Shown: positions 9,542 to 18,044 of the stretch, in pieces
Numbering within the stretch: the first letter of the stretch is position 1
Layout: the number at the start of each line of letters is the position of its first letter
DNA from: Blastocatellia bacterium AA13
GTDB lineage: Bacteria; Acidobacteriota; Blastocatellia; UBA7656
Assembly (NCBI GenBank): GCA_003222245.1
Contig: QHVH01000008.1
Coordinates: 124,001 to 188,000 of the forward strand
Direction of reading: 5' to 3'
DNA: 64,000 nucleotides
Translations under genes and position numbers: made by a program
Notes under the pieces: model-generated
The model's database searches: none
Told to the model about the DNA's origin: nothing
Seen by the model: only the letters and a program-made list of their open reading frames with translations

Positions 9542-10498
9542 CTATCCAAGCAAGCCGCTGGAGTAAAAGGCATCGCGGGTTCGCGAGTCCTCGAGCACGC
9601 CGTTTCGCTCAAAGAGCCTGATCGTAGCAAACGCAGTCTTCTTCAGTCCGGCGATAACATCCGAACTTGGATAGGATTCTTCGATAATCTGATCTACTTG
9701 CTCGCGCCCAAGCTCAAATGCGAAGAGGCGCTGTCTGATCGACGCAAGATCCGGCTCGAGTGATTTGACGATCAAGTGCGGCAATGTCGGACCCAACGCC
9801 GATTGCTCGTCCCTGGAAAGAAACGGCCAGAGTATGTCGAATAGAGTTGAAAAAAAGGAGTGATGTCTCGCTTCGTCATCGGCGTGATCCGATATCATCT
9901 GTCTGACCGCGGTAATAACCGATTGGTCCTTGGGAATCTGATTCAATATCAGAGATATCAGCGTTTCGAACACGATCACCGTAAGCGAGCCGCTGACGGA
10001 TTTCAGATTCGCGTGTAGGCCTTCGCGGGCCGCATTGAGCCGAAGTAAGAAGCGCTCGAATTCGTAAGGCAAAGGCGTAATGCGAGTGGCCAGTTCGATC
10101 TGATGCTTGAGATCGGCTGAAAATAATGAATGGTATCCTTCGTCGCAATAAATCTTGTAGGCATCAAGCAGCATGTCCGGCGGGAGGGGGAGGCCGGTCT
10201 TGCCCAACGCTATTCGCCGCGCTTCCGCGTTGACCACTTCGATCTCAAAATGCGCGGTGAAGTCCAGATAGTGGTAGAGGTGATGCACGATGAGAGCGCG
10301 CTGGGTCTCGGGTCCCAGGGCCGCGACAAGAGGATGGCTTATGTATGGGACTAGCCGAGTCGAGAAATAGACTTTGCCGTCTGCTTCCTCATCTTCCAGC
10401 ATCCGGCGCGGTTTATCTCTGACGCACGCGAGGGAGTCCCAATCTACCAGTGATCTCCGGTATTCGAAACGAGACCTCGCACGCTCTTGAATCGGCAT
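9542..10498 (-). CDS. AurF-like diiron oxygenase (p-aminobenzoate N-oxygenase family)
   Basis: All-helical ferritin-like protein of 318 residues resembling the AurF/CmlI family, which N-oxygenates amines with a non-haem diiron centre. Visible candidate iron ligands are a Glu in the HLYHYLDFTAHFEIE helix (near 73-88), DEGYH (near 122), a Glu in the VIVFETLISLIL helix and the D-x-x-x-D-E-x-R-HH cluster (DHADDEARHH, near 200-209). Length matches the family. It is first in a two-gene minus-strand unit with the carbamoyltransferase and converges on the peptide synthetase. The neighbourhood suggests N-hydroxylation or N-oxygenation during specialised metabolism. The substrate cannot be read from the sequence, and the family also contains C-H hydroxylating members. 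Confidence 0.8.
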   Translation of the reverse strand: MPIQERARSRFEYRRSLVDWDSLACVRDKPRRMLEDEEADGKVYFSTRLVPYISHPLVAALGPETQRALIVHHLYHYLDFTAHFEIEVVNAEARRIALGKTGLPLPPDMLLDAYKIYCDEGYHSLFSADLKHQIELATRITPLPYEFERFLLRLNAAREGLHANLKSVSGSLTVIVFETLISLILNQIPKDQSVITAVRQMISDHADDEARHHSFFSTLFDILWPFLSRDEQSALGPTLPHLIVKSLEPDLASIRQRLFAFELGREQVDQIIEESYPSSDVIAGLKKTAFATIRLFERNGVLEDSRTRDAFYSSGLLG

Positions 10499-10655
10499 GT
10501 TGGGGCCTGCTGCTCGACAAATTTTTGGACTGAATCTATTTCCGCGGCGCCAACCGTTCTACAACCGCGGCCACTAAGGGCGCCGGTCAGAGCCAGCGGA
10601 GAATTAAGGGCCTTAACTTCATCACGCTCTGAATCAGAGATCAAGTCGCGTGACC

Positions 10656-10695
10656 GCGGGAGACGTATACCACAAGCGGGAGACGTATACCACAA
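10656..10695. repeat. Exact 20-bp tandem duplication
   Basis: The 20-mer beginning GCGGGAGACGTATACCACAA occurs twice, head to tail. Each copy has GTATAC at its core. It lies between the divergent diiron oxygenase and antitoxin genes, so it may be regulatory or simply a slippage duplication. Confidence 0.9.
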
Positions 10696-10720
10696 AGCGA
10701 AGGTGGTCTACAACGCGGTC

Positions 10721-10740
10721 TCACTTGCCTTCACTTGCCT
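10721..10740. repeat. 10-bp tandem duplication TCACTTGCCT x2
   Basis: Two adjacent identical copies of TCACTTGCCT lie just upstream of the antitoxin operator candidate. Confidence 0.85.
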
Positions 10741-10748
10741 GGATCCAG

Positions 10749-10765
10749 GTAAGACGATATCTTAC
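10749..10765. promoter_or_regulatory. Candidate operator, inverted repeat GTAAGA-N5-TCTTAC
   Basis: A perfect inverted repeat with 6-bp arms and a 5-bp spacer ends 5 bp before the start codon of the AbrB/VapB-type gene. Antitoxins of this fold usually repress their own promoters by binding such palindromes, so autoregulation is the natural inference. Confidence 0.5.
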
Positions 10766-10770
10766 GACTT

Positions 10771-11037
10771 ATGATAACAACAGTCTCAACTAAAGGTCAG
10801 ATCGTTCTCCCCGCGGAGATCAGGAAGCGGGACCGCGTCGAGGCTGGGCAAGAGTTTGAGATCGAGCGGATCGACCAGGGCGAATACCTGCTCAAGCGCA
10901 AGACGCGCCGGCCGAATGAAGGCATCGTTAAGCTCCTGCTAGCCTGCCCAGTGAAAGGCTGGGTCCGACCATTAGATCGCGTCGAAACAACGGACGACAT
11001 CACCGCGCCAAACTTGGATGACCTACCTCGTCTCTAA
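10771..11037 (+). CDS. AbrB/MazE/SpoVT-fold DNA-binding protein (VapB-type antitoxin)
   Basis: An 88-residue protein with the swapped-hairpin AbrB fold at the N-terminus: STKGQIVLPAEIRKR near 6-20 is the family signature, followed by a Glu-rich strand pair. The C-terminal 40 residues end in an acidic tail like the toxin-neutralising part of VapB proteins. ATG is used; no strong ribosome site is visible because the palindrome sits there. No intact PIN-domain toxin follows, only a 25-codon frame overlapping the end, so this is an orphan antitoxin or a stand-alone regulator. Confidence 0.8.
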   Translation: MITTVSTKGQIVLPAEIRKRDRVEAGQEFEIERIDQGEYLLKRKTRRPNEGIVKLLLACPVKGWVRPLDRVETTDDITAPNLDDLPRL

Positions 11038-11095
11038 GAGCGTCAGCAGCGCTTCTCTTGCCAGGATCCTACGCGCAATACAAACGCACGTCTGA
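11018..11095 (+). pseudogene. Possible vapC start remnant (25 codons)
   Basis: A short frame starts inside the last codons of the antitoxin gene (20-bp overlap) and begins MTYLVSKSVSS, similar to the MTYLLDTNVVSE start of VapC/PIN toxins, but stops after 25 codons and lacks the acidic PIN residues. The position and overlap fit a toxin gene that has been lost. Chance similarity is possible over so few residues. Confidence 0.25.
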
Positions 11096-11106
11096 TTTTC
11101 TGCCGT

Positions 11107-12843
11107 TTATGACCAATCCACCTTGGGGTGCATGCCGTGCCACCTGGTGACGCGCTCGAATTCGAATGCTGCTCGAAGCGCTGATTCTTCGTCATATAAG
11201 CCGCTCGTGAACATTATCGATTGAGGCAGCTCTCCCTGCATGCCGCAAGGTACGCAGACGGCGGGATGGCCGGTCAAGTTCGTGATGACCAAACTCGCGC
11301 TGTTCGGCGCCGGCGACACGATTACGTCCCACCGCGACATGAGCTTGTCCATCTCATCCATCAGCAGTGCTCTTGCACGCTGAGCCCGCAGATATTCGAC
11401 GGCCGGTACAAAGCGCGAAGTCCGAAACACATTCGGCCAGTCTCCCGCGTCCTGTCCCGCCAATTGATTGACCGCTCCGCTGCGAGTTATGTCATCGAAG
11501 GCCGCGGCCGCTTCGGCGCTTAGGATGATTCGCAGGTTCTGCGTATTGAACTGGGGAAGCTCCAGCGGCTCGAGCTTCGCGCCGGCTCCGCGCAACGCGT
11601 CGAGCGCCGCCGCATACATCTTCTTTCGTTCATCATTGCCCTGCTCGAATTCATTTTTCAGATAAGCAATGCGCATCGAAGCTATCGGATGATGAGGGTT
11701 CCAGTTAAAGGGAATATTTTCTACGGTCGTATCATGGCCATCTACGCCGTAGACGGCTTTGAGCACCAGCGCGCAGTCTTCGACTCCTCGGCAGATAGGC
11801 CCTATTTTGTCCATAGTCCAACTGAGCGCCATTGCTCCATAGCGGCTTATGCGGCCATAGGTCGGACGCAATCCCACGACGCCGCAGCGGGCCGATGGAG
11901 AAACAATCGATCCCAGCGTTTCGGTTCCGATTGAAAAGCCCACGAGTCCGGCGGAGGTCGCGGATGCGGGTCCTGCCGAAGAACCGCTCGAACCCTGGCG
12001 ATCTTCATCGGGCTGCCAGGGGTTTCGAGTAACGCCGCCGAACCAACGAGGGCCCTGCGCCAGCGCTCCCATCGACAACTTCGCTACCAGCACCGCGCCG
12101 GCCTCGTGCAGCCGGTTCACGACCGTGGCGTCGTAGTCGATCACCTGATTCCTGAACGGCTCCGCCCCCCAGGTGGTTGGAATTCCCTTCGTGGCAAAGA
12201 GGTCCTTTGCTCCCCAGGGAATTCCGTGAAGCGGTCCGCGGTGCTTTCCGCGTTTGATCTCGCGCTCGGCCTGAGCAGCCTGTTTGAGGGCCAGGTCCTC
12301 GGTGAGCGTGATCGTGCAGTTGAGCTTCGGCCCATATCGTTTGAGCCGATCGATATACATTCGAGTGAGATCTACCGGGGACACTCTACGAGTGCGAACA
12401 AGCTCCGCAAGCTGAGCCACTGTGCAGAAGGCAAGATCGTCAACCGATCTATGATGTGGAACTTCGACTTTCCTGACGCGTTTGGGTGCGTGCTTCGGAT
12501 TTTCTTGAGAGCGAGGCGTTTGCCTGGAGCGGCTTCCAGGATGAAACGCGATGGCAGGCTCGGTATCCAGAGGTATGGTGATCTTGCGAAGGCCTTCATA
12601 AGCCGAAAAATTTCGGTTGACTCCGGCCAGTGCCATAGTTTCCTGATCGGAGGTTAGTTCGACGCCTATGACTTGCTCAGCGGCGTGTAATGCTTCCTGG
12701 GTCACATGGTTGGATTGAGTGCGTTGTTGGGCGAGCGCCTCGATTGTAGAACGCCCGCCGGTAATGCCTGCTGCCGTAATTGCGCCGAGCGATTTGATGA
12801 AGCTACGCCGTCGCAACTTCTTATTTGATCTCCCCTTATTCAT
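11107..12843 (-). CDS. Tat-exported amidase (amidase signature family)
   Basis: Amide hydrolase of 578 residues. The N-terminus has a twin-arginine signal (RRRSFIKSLG) followed by a hydrophobic stretch, so it is probably exported folded. After a linker of about 100 residues comes the amidase core with the Lys of the triad in GIPWGAKDLFATKG and the Gly/Ser-rich signature GSSGSSAGPASATSAG with the cis-Ser, then the nucleophilic Ser region in IGTETLGSI. The C-terminal SPAPNSASLVITNLTGHP block matches the usual family tail. The substrate is unknown. A second amidase of the same family is cut by the right edge of the window. Confidence 0.9.
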   Translation of the reverse strand: MNKGRSNKKLRRRSFIKSLGAITAAGITGGRSTIEALAQQRTQSNHVTQEALHAAEQVIGVELTSDQETMALAGVNRNFSAYEGLRKITIPLDTEPAIAFHPGSRSRQTPRSQENPKHAPKRVRKVEVPHHRSVDDLAFCTVAQLAELVRTRRVSPVDLTRMYIDRLKRYGPKLNCTITLTEDLALKQAAQAEREIKRGKHRGPLHGIPWGAKDLFATKGIPTTWGAEPFRNQVIDYDATVVNRLHEAGAVLVAKLSMGALAQGPRWFGGVTRNPWQPDEDRQGSSGSSAGPASATSAGLVGFSIGTETLGSIVSPSARCGVVGLRPTYGRISRYGAMALSWTMDKIGPICRGVEDCALVLKAVYGVDGHDTTVENIPFNWNPHHPIASMRIAYLKNEFEQGNDERKKMYAAALDALRGAGAKLEPLELPQFNTQNLRIILSAEAAAAFDDITRSGAVNQLAGQDAGDWPNVFRTSRFVPAVEYLRAQRARALLMDEMDKLMSRWDVIVSPAPNSASLVITNLTGHPAVCVPCGMQGELPQSIMFTSGLYDEESALRAAFEFERVTRWHGMHPKVDWS

Positions 12844-13464
12844 CTTCTCCCCTCTTCGCAGACTGAAGGTTTCAGATTGTGCTCTAGCCGGCGTCGGGAC
12901 ACGACGCTCTTGTAAACGGACTTCGGCTCAGGTCGCGAGCCGCGCACACGTATAGCGGCGTGCCTGTGTGGAGATTTCTTTTACTTCCACCCTGCTACAG
13001 CAGCACTCGCGTGTGAGCAAACCTCACACACGTATAGCTGCCGTGCCGCTTTCGTTTTGTCTCAAACCTAGATTCTCTACAGGATGCGAATGGGGTTTTG
13101 GCGGCTTACTTTTGTTGCACGTCGGTTATTGGGACTCTTGCCTACGTTGCTGATCGCAATTCCTCAGAGCCCCGCCGCTCTTGCCCGTTTTCGCCTCAAA
13201 GGAGCGCACCGCAAAATATCTAAAAATCGAAGTTGAAGTCAAGAAGAAACTACCTGTAGAGATTCAAACCTCGTCGAAATTAATGCTCGGATGCCCGCGC
13301 TTACGACGGCCTTCGAACCGGAGGCTTGACCTGCTTCCGCGGGATTGAGGGCGTTTTCAACGGAAACGGGACGGCGCGCGTTCCAAGCCTGGAAAAAAGC
13401 TTCTTTTACCAATATTTGCTACCTGAACGATCTCAGCCCCCAAGCTTAGAGAAGAACAGCAACG
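12844..13464. other. Intergenic region before the polysaccharide locus
   Basis: About 620 bp between a minus-strand amidase start and the first plus-strand glycosyltransferase, so it must hold divergent promoters. I see no convincing gene. It contains an inverted repeat GTGTGAG-CAAAC-CTCACAC at 13011-13029 and a 12-bp direct repeat CACACGTATAGC at 12945-12956 and 13027-13038. These could be operator sites for the locus. Confidence 0.5.
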
Positions 13465-14601
13465 ATGGCCCTGATATTTTGGATATCCCTCACCGCTCTG
13501 ACTTATACGTATGCCGTCTATCCTCTTGGCATATGGCTTCTGGCAATAATTAGAACCCGAAAAATCAAGAAATCCCCATATAGGCCCTCCGTATCCATTG
13601 TACTGGCTTGTTATAACGAAGCCTCTCGACTCGAAGCGAGGCTCAAGAACCTCCTCGAATCTGACTATCCTAACGACCTATTCGAAATCGTCATAAGCAT
13701 TGACGGAGCCACGGACGAGACCGAGGCAATTGCGCGGCGCTTCGAATCGAGCAAGTGCCGCGTCGTTAGCCGCTTAGAGCGCGTCGGAAAAGCGTCCGCG
13801 CTGAACGCCGGCGTCCGAGCCGCAAACGGTGAAGTCCTCGTCTTTACGGATGCGCGGCAACGGTTCGAGCCTGAGGCAATCACCCATCTTGTTTCAAATT
13901 TCGGGGATGAAAGCGTCGGAGCCGTCTCGGGGGAGTTGTTCATAACTCCGGCCTCCAGCGGCAATGCAAGCGAAGGCGTCGGTCTGTATTGGAAATACGA
14001 CAAGTGGATCAGGAAGAGCGAGGGCAGATTTGATTCCGCGGTTGGAGCTACTGGAGCCATATTCGCCGTTCGCCGGGCGCTATGGAGGCCGCTGCCTGAC
14101 TCGACAATTCTGGATGATGTTTACACGCCGATGAGCATCGCCCTGCAAGGATACAGAGTGGTTTTTGAAGAACAGGCTCGCGCCTACGATGTGGCGGCTG
14201 CCTCGGCCGCCCAGGAGTTCAAGCGCAAAGCGCGAACGCTTATGGGCAACTATCAGTTGTGCCAACTGATGCCGCGCCTGATGATGCCTACTTACCGACT
14301 CTGGGCGCAGTTCTTTTCGCATAAGCTAATGCGTTTGGCTACGCCGCTCTTCATGATGTTCCTACTGGCGAGCAATGCGGTCTTAGCCGCGCGCAATGCG
14401 AACACTCTCTATTTAACCTCCGCCGGCGCTCAACTCGTATTCTACGTAAGCGTAATTCTCGGCAGCCGGCCTTCGGGACAAAAGCCCAAAATTCGAATAT
14501 TCAACACCGCCTATATGTTCTCGGTAATGAACGCGGCGGCCCTGGTGGGACTGTTCTATTTCATCCGTGGAAAGCGCGACGTTTGGGTGCGAACAAAATG
14601 A
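13465..14601 (+). CDS. Membrane-bound glycosyltransferase family 2
   Basis: Processive-type GT2 enzyme of 378 residues. An N-terminal membrane helix (about 1-25) precedes the GT-A core with SVSIVLACYNEASRLE near 42-57, an SIDGATDET acidic motif and FTDAR as the DxD-like nucleotide-sugar site near 131. Two or three membrane helices follow from about 285 to the end. It probably adds or polymerises sugars at the cytoplasmic face. It is the first gene of the polysaccharide locus and its stop overlaps the next gene by ATGA. Confidence 0.88.
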   Translation: MALIFWISLTALTYTYAVYPLGIWLLAIIRTRKIKKSPYRPSVSIVLACYNEASRLEARLKNLLESDYPNDLFEIVISIDGATDETEAIARRFESSKCRVVSRLERVGKASALNAGVRAANGEVLVFTDARQRFEPEAITHLVSNFGDESVGAVSGELFITPASSGNASEGVGLYWKYDKWIRKSEGRFDSAVGATGAIFAVRRALWRPLPDSTILDDVYTPMSIALQGYRVVFEEQARAYDVAAASAAQEFKRKARTLMGNYQLCQLMPRLMMPTYRLWAQFFSHKLMRLATPLFMMFLLASNAVLAARNANTLYLTSAGAQLVFYVSVILGSRPSGQKPKIRIFNTAYMFSVMNAAALVGLFYFIRGKRDVWVRTK

Positions 14602-15917
14602 GCAGGGTTCTTCAACAGGAAGACGGAATCGAGCTCGGTTCGGAGATCGAGCAGGAAATCGCGCGGCCGCGGGCGTTTCGCGGCAGGGCGTTGCTGTGGG
14701 GAATGGCGATTCTCACGATCTTTTTTGCCGCGCAGTTCCTTCAACTATTCCCGTCGCTGGAGGGTTTTCAGGTTGCTAAGATCGCGGCGCTAGTCGTCGT
14801 CATTCTCTTCATCACGACTCCCGATCAAATTGCGGATCGAGCGAGGCTGAGGACCACTCCCCAGTTGAAGCTCATGCTTGGAATGTTGGCGCTCGCGTTG
14901 ATCAGCGTGCCTTTTTCGGTATGGCCGTCCGGCAGCCTTAGATTCATTGGAGAGGCCTATCTCAAGAATGTCGTGTTTGTTTATCTGCTTGCTCAGACCG
15001 CCAGGTCTTATGGCAATTCACGAGTAATAGCAGGCGCGTTAATAACCGGTTCGGCGCTGCTGGTCATTGCGATGCTGAGCGGATTCGGGCCTCAGGTGAC
15101 CTATAAAGCCGATCCCACGCGAATCTCAGTCGGAGGCAGCTACGACCCGAACGATATGGCGCTCCTCTTTGTCGTATCGATCCCCTTCGCCGTGTTCATG
15201 CTGAAGGACGCGAAACCGCGAACGAGGATATTTCTGATCGGAGCCATCGCATTGATGATGATCGGGATGGTCAAGACGGGGTCGAGAGGAGGATTCCTGG
15301 GCTTGATCGCCATAGGCATTTTGATACTGATCAGGAGCTCGGCCCAGTTTCGCCGCTATTCGATTGCGGCAGTGGTGATCGGAGTGCTGCTCTTTGCGTT
15401 TGCGGCTCCGCGCGCCTACTGGGAGCGCATCGATACGATGATCAATTACCAGGAAGACTACAACGTCACCGAGAAGGTAGGCAGGCTCGTGGTCTGGGAA
15501 ACCGGATTGAAAATGGTTGCGGCGAGGCCGTTGACCGGCGTCGGAATATCCGGCTTTCAAACCGCGTACGCAAAGTTCAGCAATTCCAGGATAGAAATAT
15601 CGCCTCATAACACCTTCTTGCAGGTCGCCGCTGAATTGGGCTTGCCTGGATTTCTGCTCTTTGTCGGAATCATTTTCGTTTCTATTCGAGGCGCGCAGCG
15701 AATTCGCAAACGCGCCCTCAGACGACACGAAGCCGACATCATCTGGCTTGCATCGGCGGTCGAAGTCAGCTTCATAGGATTTGCAGTCTCGGCCTTTTTT
15801 CTCACCCACGCCTACACCGCGATCTTTTGCTTTCTGGTTGGTATTTCGGCGGCCCTTATCGCGAAACAACAGCCGAAACTCGAAGCTGAAACGCCTTTGG
15901 AGATCGAATATGCCTAG
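14598..15917 (+). CDS. O-antigen ligase/polymerase (Wzy/WaaL-like) membrane protein
   Basis: Polytopic membrane protein of about 439 residues with roughly ten to twelve hydrophobic helices and a large loop near 290-330 containing GRLVVWETGLKM and HNTFLQVAAELGLPG, the hallmark of the Wzy_C / O-antigen ligase family. It should polymerise or transfer lipid-linked oligosaccharides on the periplasmic side. I prefer ATG 14598, which overlaps the previous stop as ATGA, over the upstream TTG 14583. Confidence 0.85.
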   Translation: MSRVLQQEDGIELGSEIEQEIARPRAFRGRALLWGMAILTIFFAAQFLQLFPSLEGFQVAKIAALVVVILFITTPDQIADRARLRTTPQLKLMLGMLALALISVPFSVWPSGSLRFIGEAYLKNVVFVYLLAQTARSYGNSRVIAGALITGSALLVIAMLSGFGPQVTYKADPTRISVGGSYDPNDMALLFVVSIPFAVFMLKDAKPRTRIFLIGAIALMMIGMVKTGSRGGFLGLIAIGILILIRSSAQFRRYSIAAVVIGVLLFAFAAPRAYWERIDTMINYQEDYNVTEKVGRLVVWETGLKMVAARPLTGVGISGFQTAYAKFSNSRIEISPHNTFLQVAAELGLPGFLLFVGIIFVSIRGAQRIRKRALRRHEADIIWLASAVEVSFIGFAVSAFFLTHAYTAIFCFLVGISAALIAKQQPKLEAETPLEIEYA

Positions 15918-16704
15918 CACGATATGGCCCCTGAAGTATCTACAAAGCTCGACGGGTGCGGCGAGTCGAAAGGGGCGATGGGAGGAGCGATATTTCGCGA
16001 TTCAACGCCGGATCGTACCCGGCCTTAAGTATTCGCAGTCGATATATGAAGAAGTGCTCGATGAGTTCGTGAGCGAGGGCATTAAATGGCTGGATGCGGG
16101 TTGCGGCCATCAGTTGTTGCCCGAATGGCGTTTTGAACAAGAAGCAGCTCTGACGAAACGCGCCGATCTGGTTTTGGGAACAGACCTGGACTTCGATGGG
16201 ATAAAGAAGCATCGCACTATCAATCACGTGCTCTATTCGAATCTGGAACGGCTGCCTCTCCCTAATGAGAGCCTTGATCTTGTCACGTGCAACATGGTTG
16301 TCGAGCATCTCGCCAACCCGGCGGCCGTATTCTCCGAGTTCAACCGCGTTCTCAAGCCCGGCGGTAGAGTCATTATTCATACGCCGAACGCGCTTGGTTA
16401 CACCACCATTGCGGCAAGGATGCTGCCCCAGCGAATGCGAGTGAAGCTCGCCGGAATCCTGGAGGCGAGGCCGGCGGAGGACGTTTTTCTTGCTCATTAT
16501 CGGGCGAACACGCCGGCGAAACTGGACTCGCTGCTGGTCGAAGCGGGATTTCAAAAAGAGAAGTTCCGCTGCATCGCATCGGCCTGTGCGCTGTATTTTT
16601 CGCGAGTGCTTGCGTCGATCGAGCTCGCCTACATCAGGCTTACGCTGCTTTCAGAATTGAGGAAGCTCCGTACGAATCTGCTCTGCGTCTATACCAAACG
16701 ATGA
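15910..16704 (+). CDS. Class I SAM-dependent methyltransferase
   Basis: A 264-residue methyltransferase. WLDAGCGHQ forms the SAM-binding motif I, VLGTDLDFDG motif II, LDLVTCNMVVEHLANP motif IV and LKPGGRVIIHTPN motif V. The open frame extends upstream into the previous gene, but ATG 15910 overlaps the ligase gene by only 8 bp and gives a normal length. Methyl-capping or decoration of the glycan is the likely role from context. Confidence 0.85.
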   Translation: MPSTIWPLKYLQSSTGAASRKGRWEERYFAIQRRIVPGLKYSQSIYEEVLDEFVSEGIKWLDAGCGHQLLPEWRFEQEAALTKRADLVLGTDLDFDGIKKHRTINHVLYSNLERLPLPNESLDLVTCNMVVEHLANPAAVFSEFNRVLKPGGRVIIHTPNALGYTTIAARMLPQRMRVKLAGILEARPAEDVFLAHYRANTPAKLDSLLVEAGFQKEKFRCIASACALYFSRVLASIELAYIRLTLLSELRKLRTNLLCVYTKR

Positions 16705-18044
16705 TCTCGGTATTAACCAAATCACTTCCTGAGATGACGCCGCGTATCTTGTTTTTCGCGCCGTGTGAATGCCTGCCCGCCAATACCGGCGCGCGGCTGA
16801 GAAACTATCATCTCGCGAAGGCGCTTGCGGAGAACGCTCGTGTTACTTACCTGTGTTTCTCGGACGGAGATATATCCAATCCCGCAATGGATAGTCTTGA
16901 ATGGTGCGAGCGAATTGTTTCAGTGCGGCGCCCAATTGGATACAGCGTCGGAAACCTCGTGAGAGGAGCGATAGGCCGCTGGCCCATCACCGTGCTCAAT
17001 TACACAACCGGTGAAATGGCGAGCGAATTGAACCGTCTGCTTAACGATATCGAATTTGACGCGGTTCAGATTGAGAGCCTGGCTTTGATGGCATATCTCC
17101 CGATCATCAAGAAGGCGCGCGGCAATCCGATAGCGATAGCCGACTGGCATAACGTTGACTCCGAAGTCTTTGAGAGATACGGCAGGCGCGCGCCTTCATT
17201 GGCAAGATCGGCCTATGCTCGATGGACCGCGGCTCGCGTGCGCTCTCTCGAAAGAAAAGCACTGCGGGAGTTCGACGCTCACCTCACCGTTAGCGAGCGC
17301 GACCGTTTACGGCTGTTAGAAATCAATCCTTCCGCGAATGTTTTCCATGCCAGCAATGGCGTCGATTCTGATTTTTATTCCGAAGAATCCTGCGACCGCG
17401 CCTGGCAAGGAAGCACGGCGCAAAGACGGATCGATGGCGATTCTTTCGTCGCGCCAGGTCATCATCCGAAGCGAAACAGGATACTGTTCGCGGGCTCAAT
17501 GGATTATTTTGCGAACACAGACGCTGTCACGTGGTTCGCGGAAACAGTCTGGCCCGATTTACACGCGCGATATCCTGAGCTGATTTTTACAATCGCTGGC
17601 CGCGAGCCCGCTTCCGAGGTCCGCGCGCTTGAGCGAATGCCCGCCATTGAAGTCACCGGAACCGTGGACGATCTGCGGCCTTACTATCGCGAGGCGCTTG
17701 CCGCCGTCGTGCCTTTGAGAATAGGAGGCGGATCGCGTTTGAAGATACTCGAGGCCATGGCTGCCGGAGTCCCCGTGGTTTCGACAGAGCTTGGCGCCGA
17801 AGGCATTGAAGCTTCGGACGGCGAGAACATTCTCATCGCGAATACGGCGGAGCGGCTTAGCAGATCGCTCAGCGAGTTACTCCAGGATCAAGAGCTCCGC
17901 TTGAGGTTAACAACATCGGCGCGATTGCTTGTGCGGCAGCGATATGACTGGTCGGTGGTTGGAGAAGACCTCGCCTTCGCATACAGATCGTTAATTGGCG
18001 ATCGCCGCGCTCAAATACCGGCCTTAGTGGAGGTCGGCGCATGA
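16701..18044 (+). CDS. Glycosyltransferase family 4 (GT-B)
   Basis: GT-B fold enzyme of 447 residues. The N-terminal half starts with RILFFAPCECLPANTGARLR, typical of the acceptor domain; the C-terminal half has RILFAGSMDYFANTDAVTWF, the VVPLRIGGGSRLKILEAMAAG donor-site motif with the conserved Glu, and a short helical tail. The start codon overlaps the methyltransferase stop by 4 bp; ATG 16734 is an alternative nearer the first strand. It is part of the same operon. Confidence 0.88.
   Translation: MISVLTKSLPEMTPRILFFAPCECLPANTGARLRNYHLAKALAENARVTYLCFSDGDISNPAMDSLEWCERIVSVRRPIGYSVGNLVRGAIGRWPITVLNYTTGEMASELNRLLNDIEFDAVQIESLALMAYLPIIKKARGNPIAIADWHNVDSEVFERYGRRAPSLARSAYARWTAARVRSLERKALREFDAHLTVSERDRLRLLEINPSANVFHASNGVDSDFYSEESCDRAWQGSTAQRRIDGDSFVAPGHHPKRNRILFAGSMDYFANTDAVTWFAETVWPDLHARYPELIFTIAGREPASEVRALERMPAIEVTGTVDDLRPYYREALAAVVPLRIGGGSRLKILEAMAAGVPVVSTELGAEGIEASDGENILIANTAERLSRSLSELLQDQELRLRLTTSARLLVRQRYDWSVVGEDLAFAYRSLIGDRRAQIPALVEVGA

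Noticed and set aside
13326-13553. 75-codon open frame before the first glycosyltransferase
   Set aside because: It overlaps the GT2 gene in another frame and shows no family resemblance.
15126-15920. 264-codon minus-strand frame inside the O-antigen ligase gene
   Set aside because: Charged, low-complexity translation typical of the antisense of a hydrophobic membrane protein.
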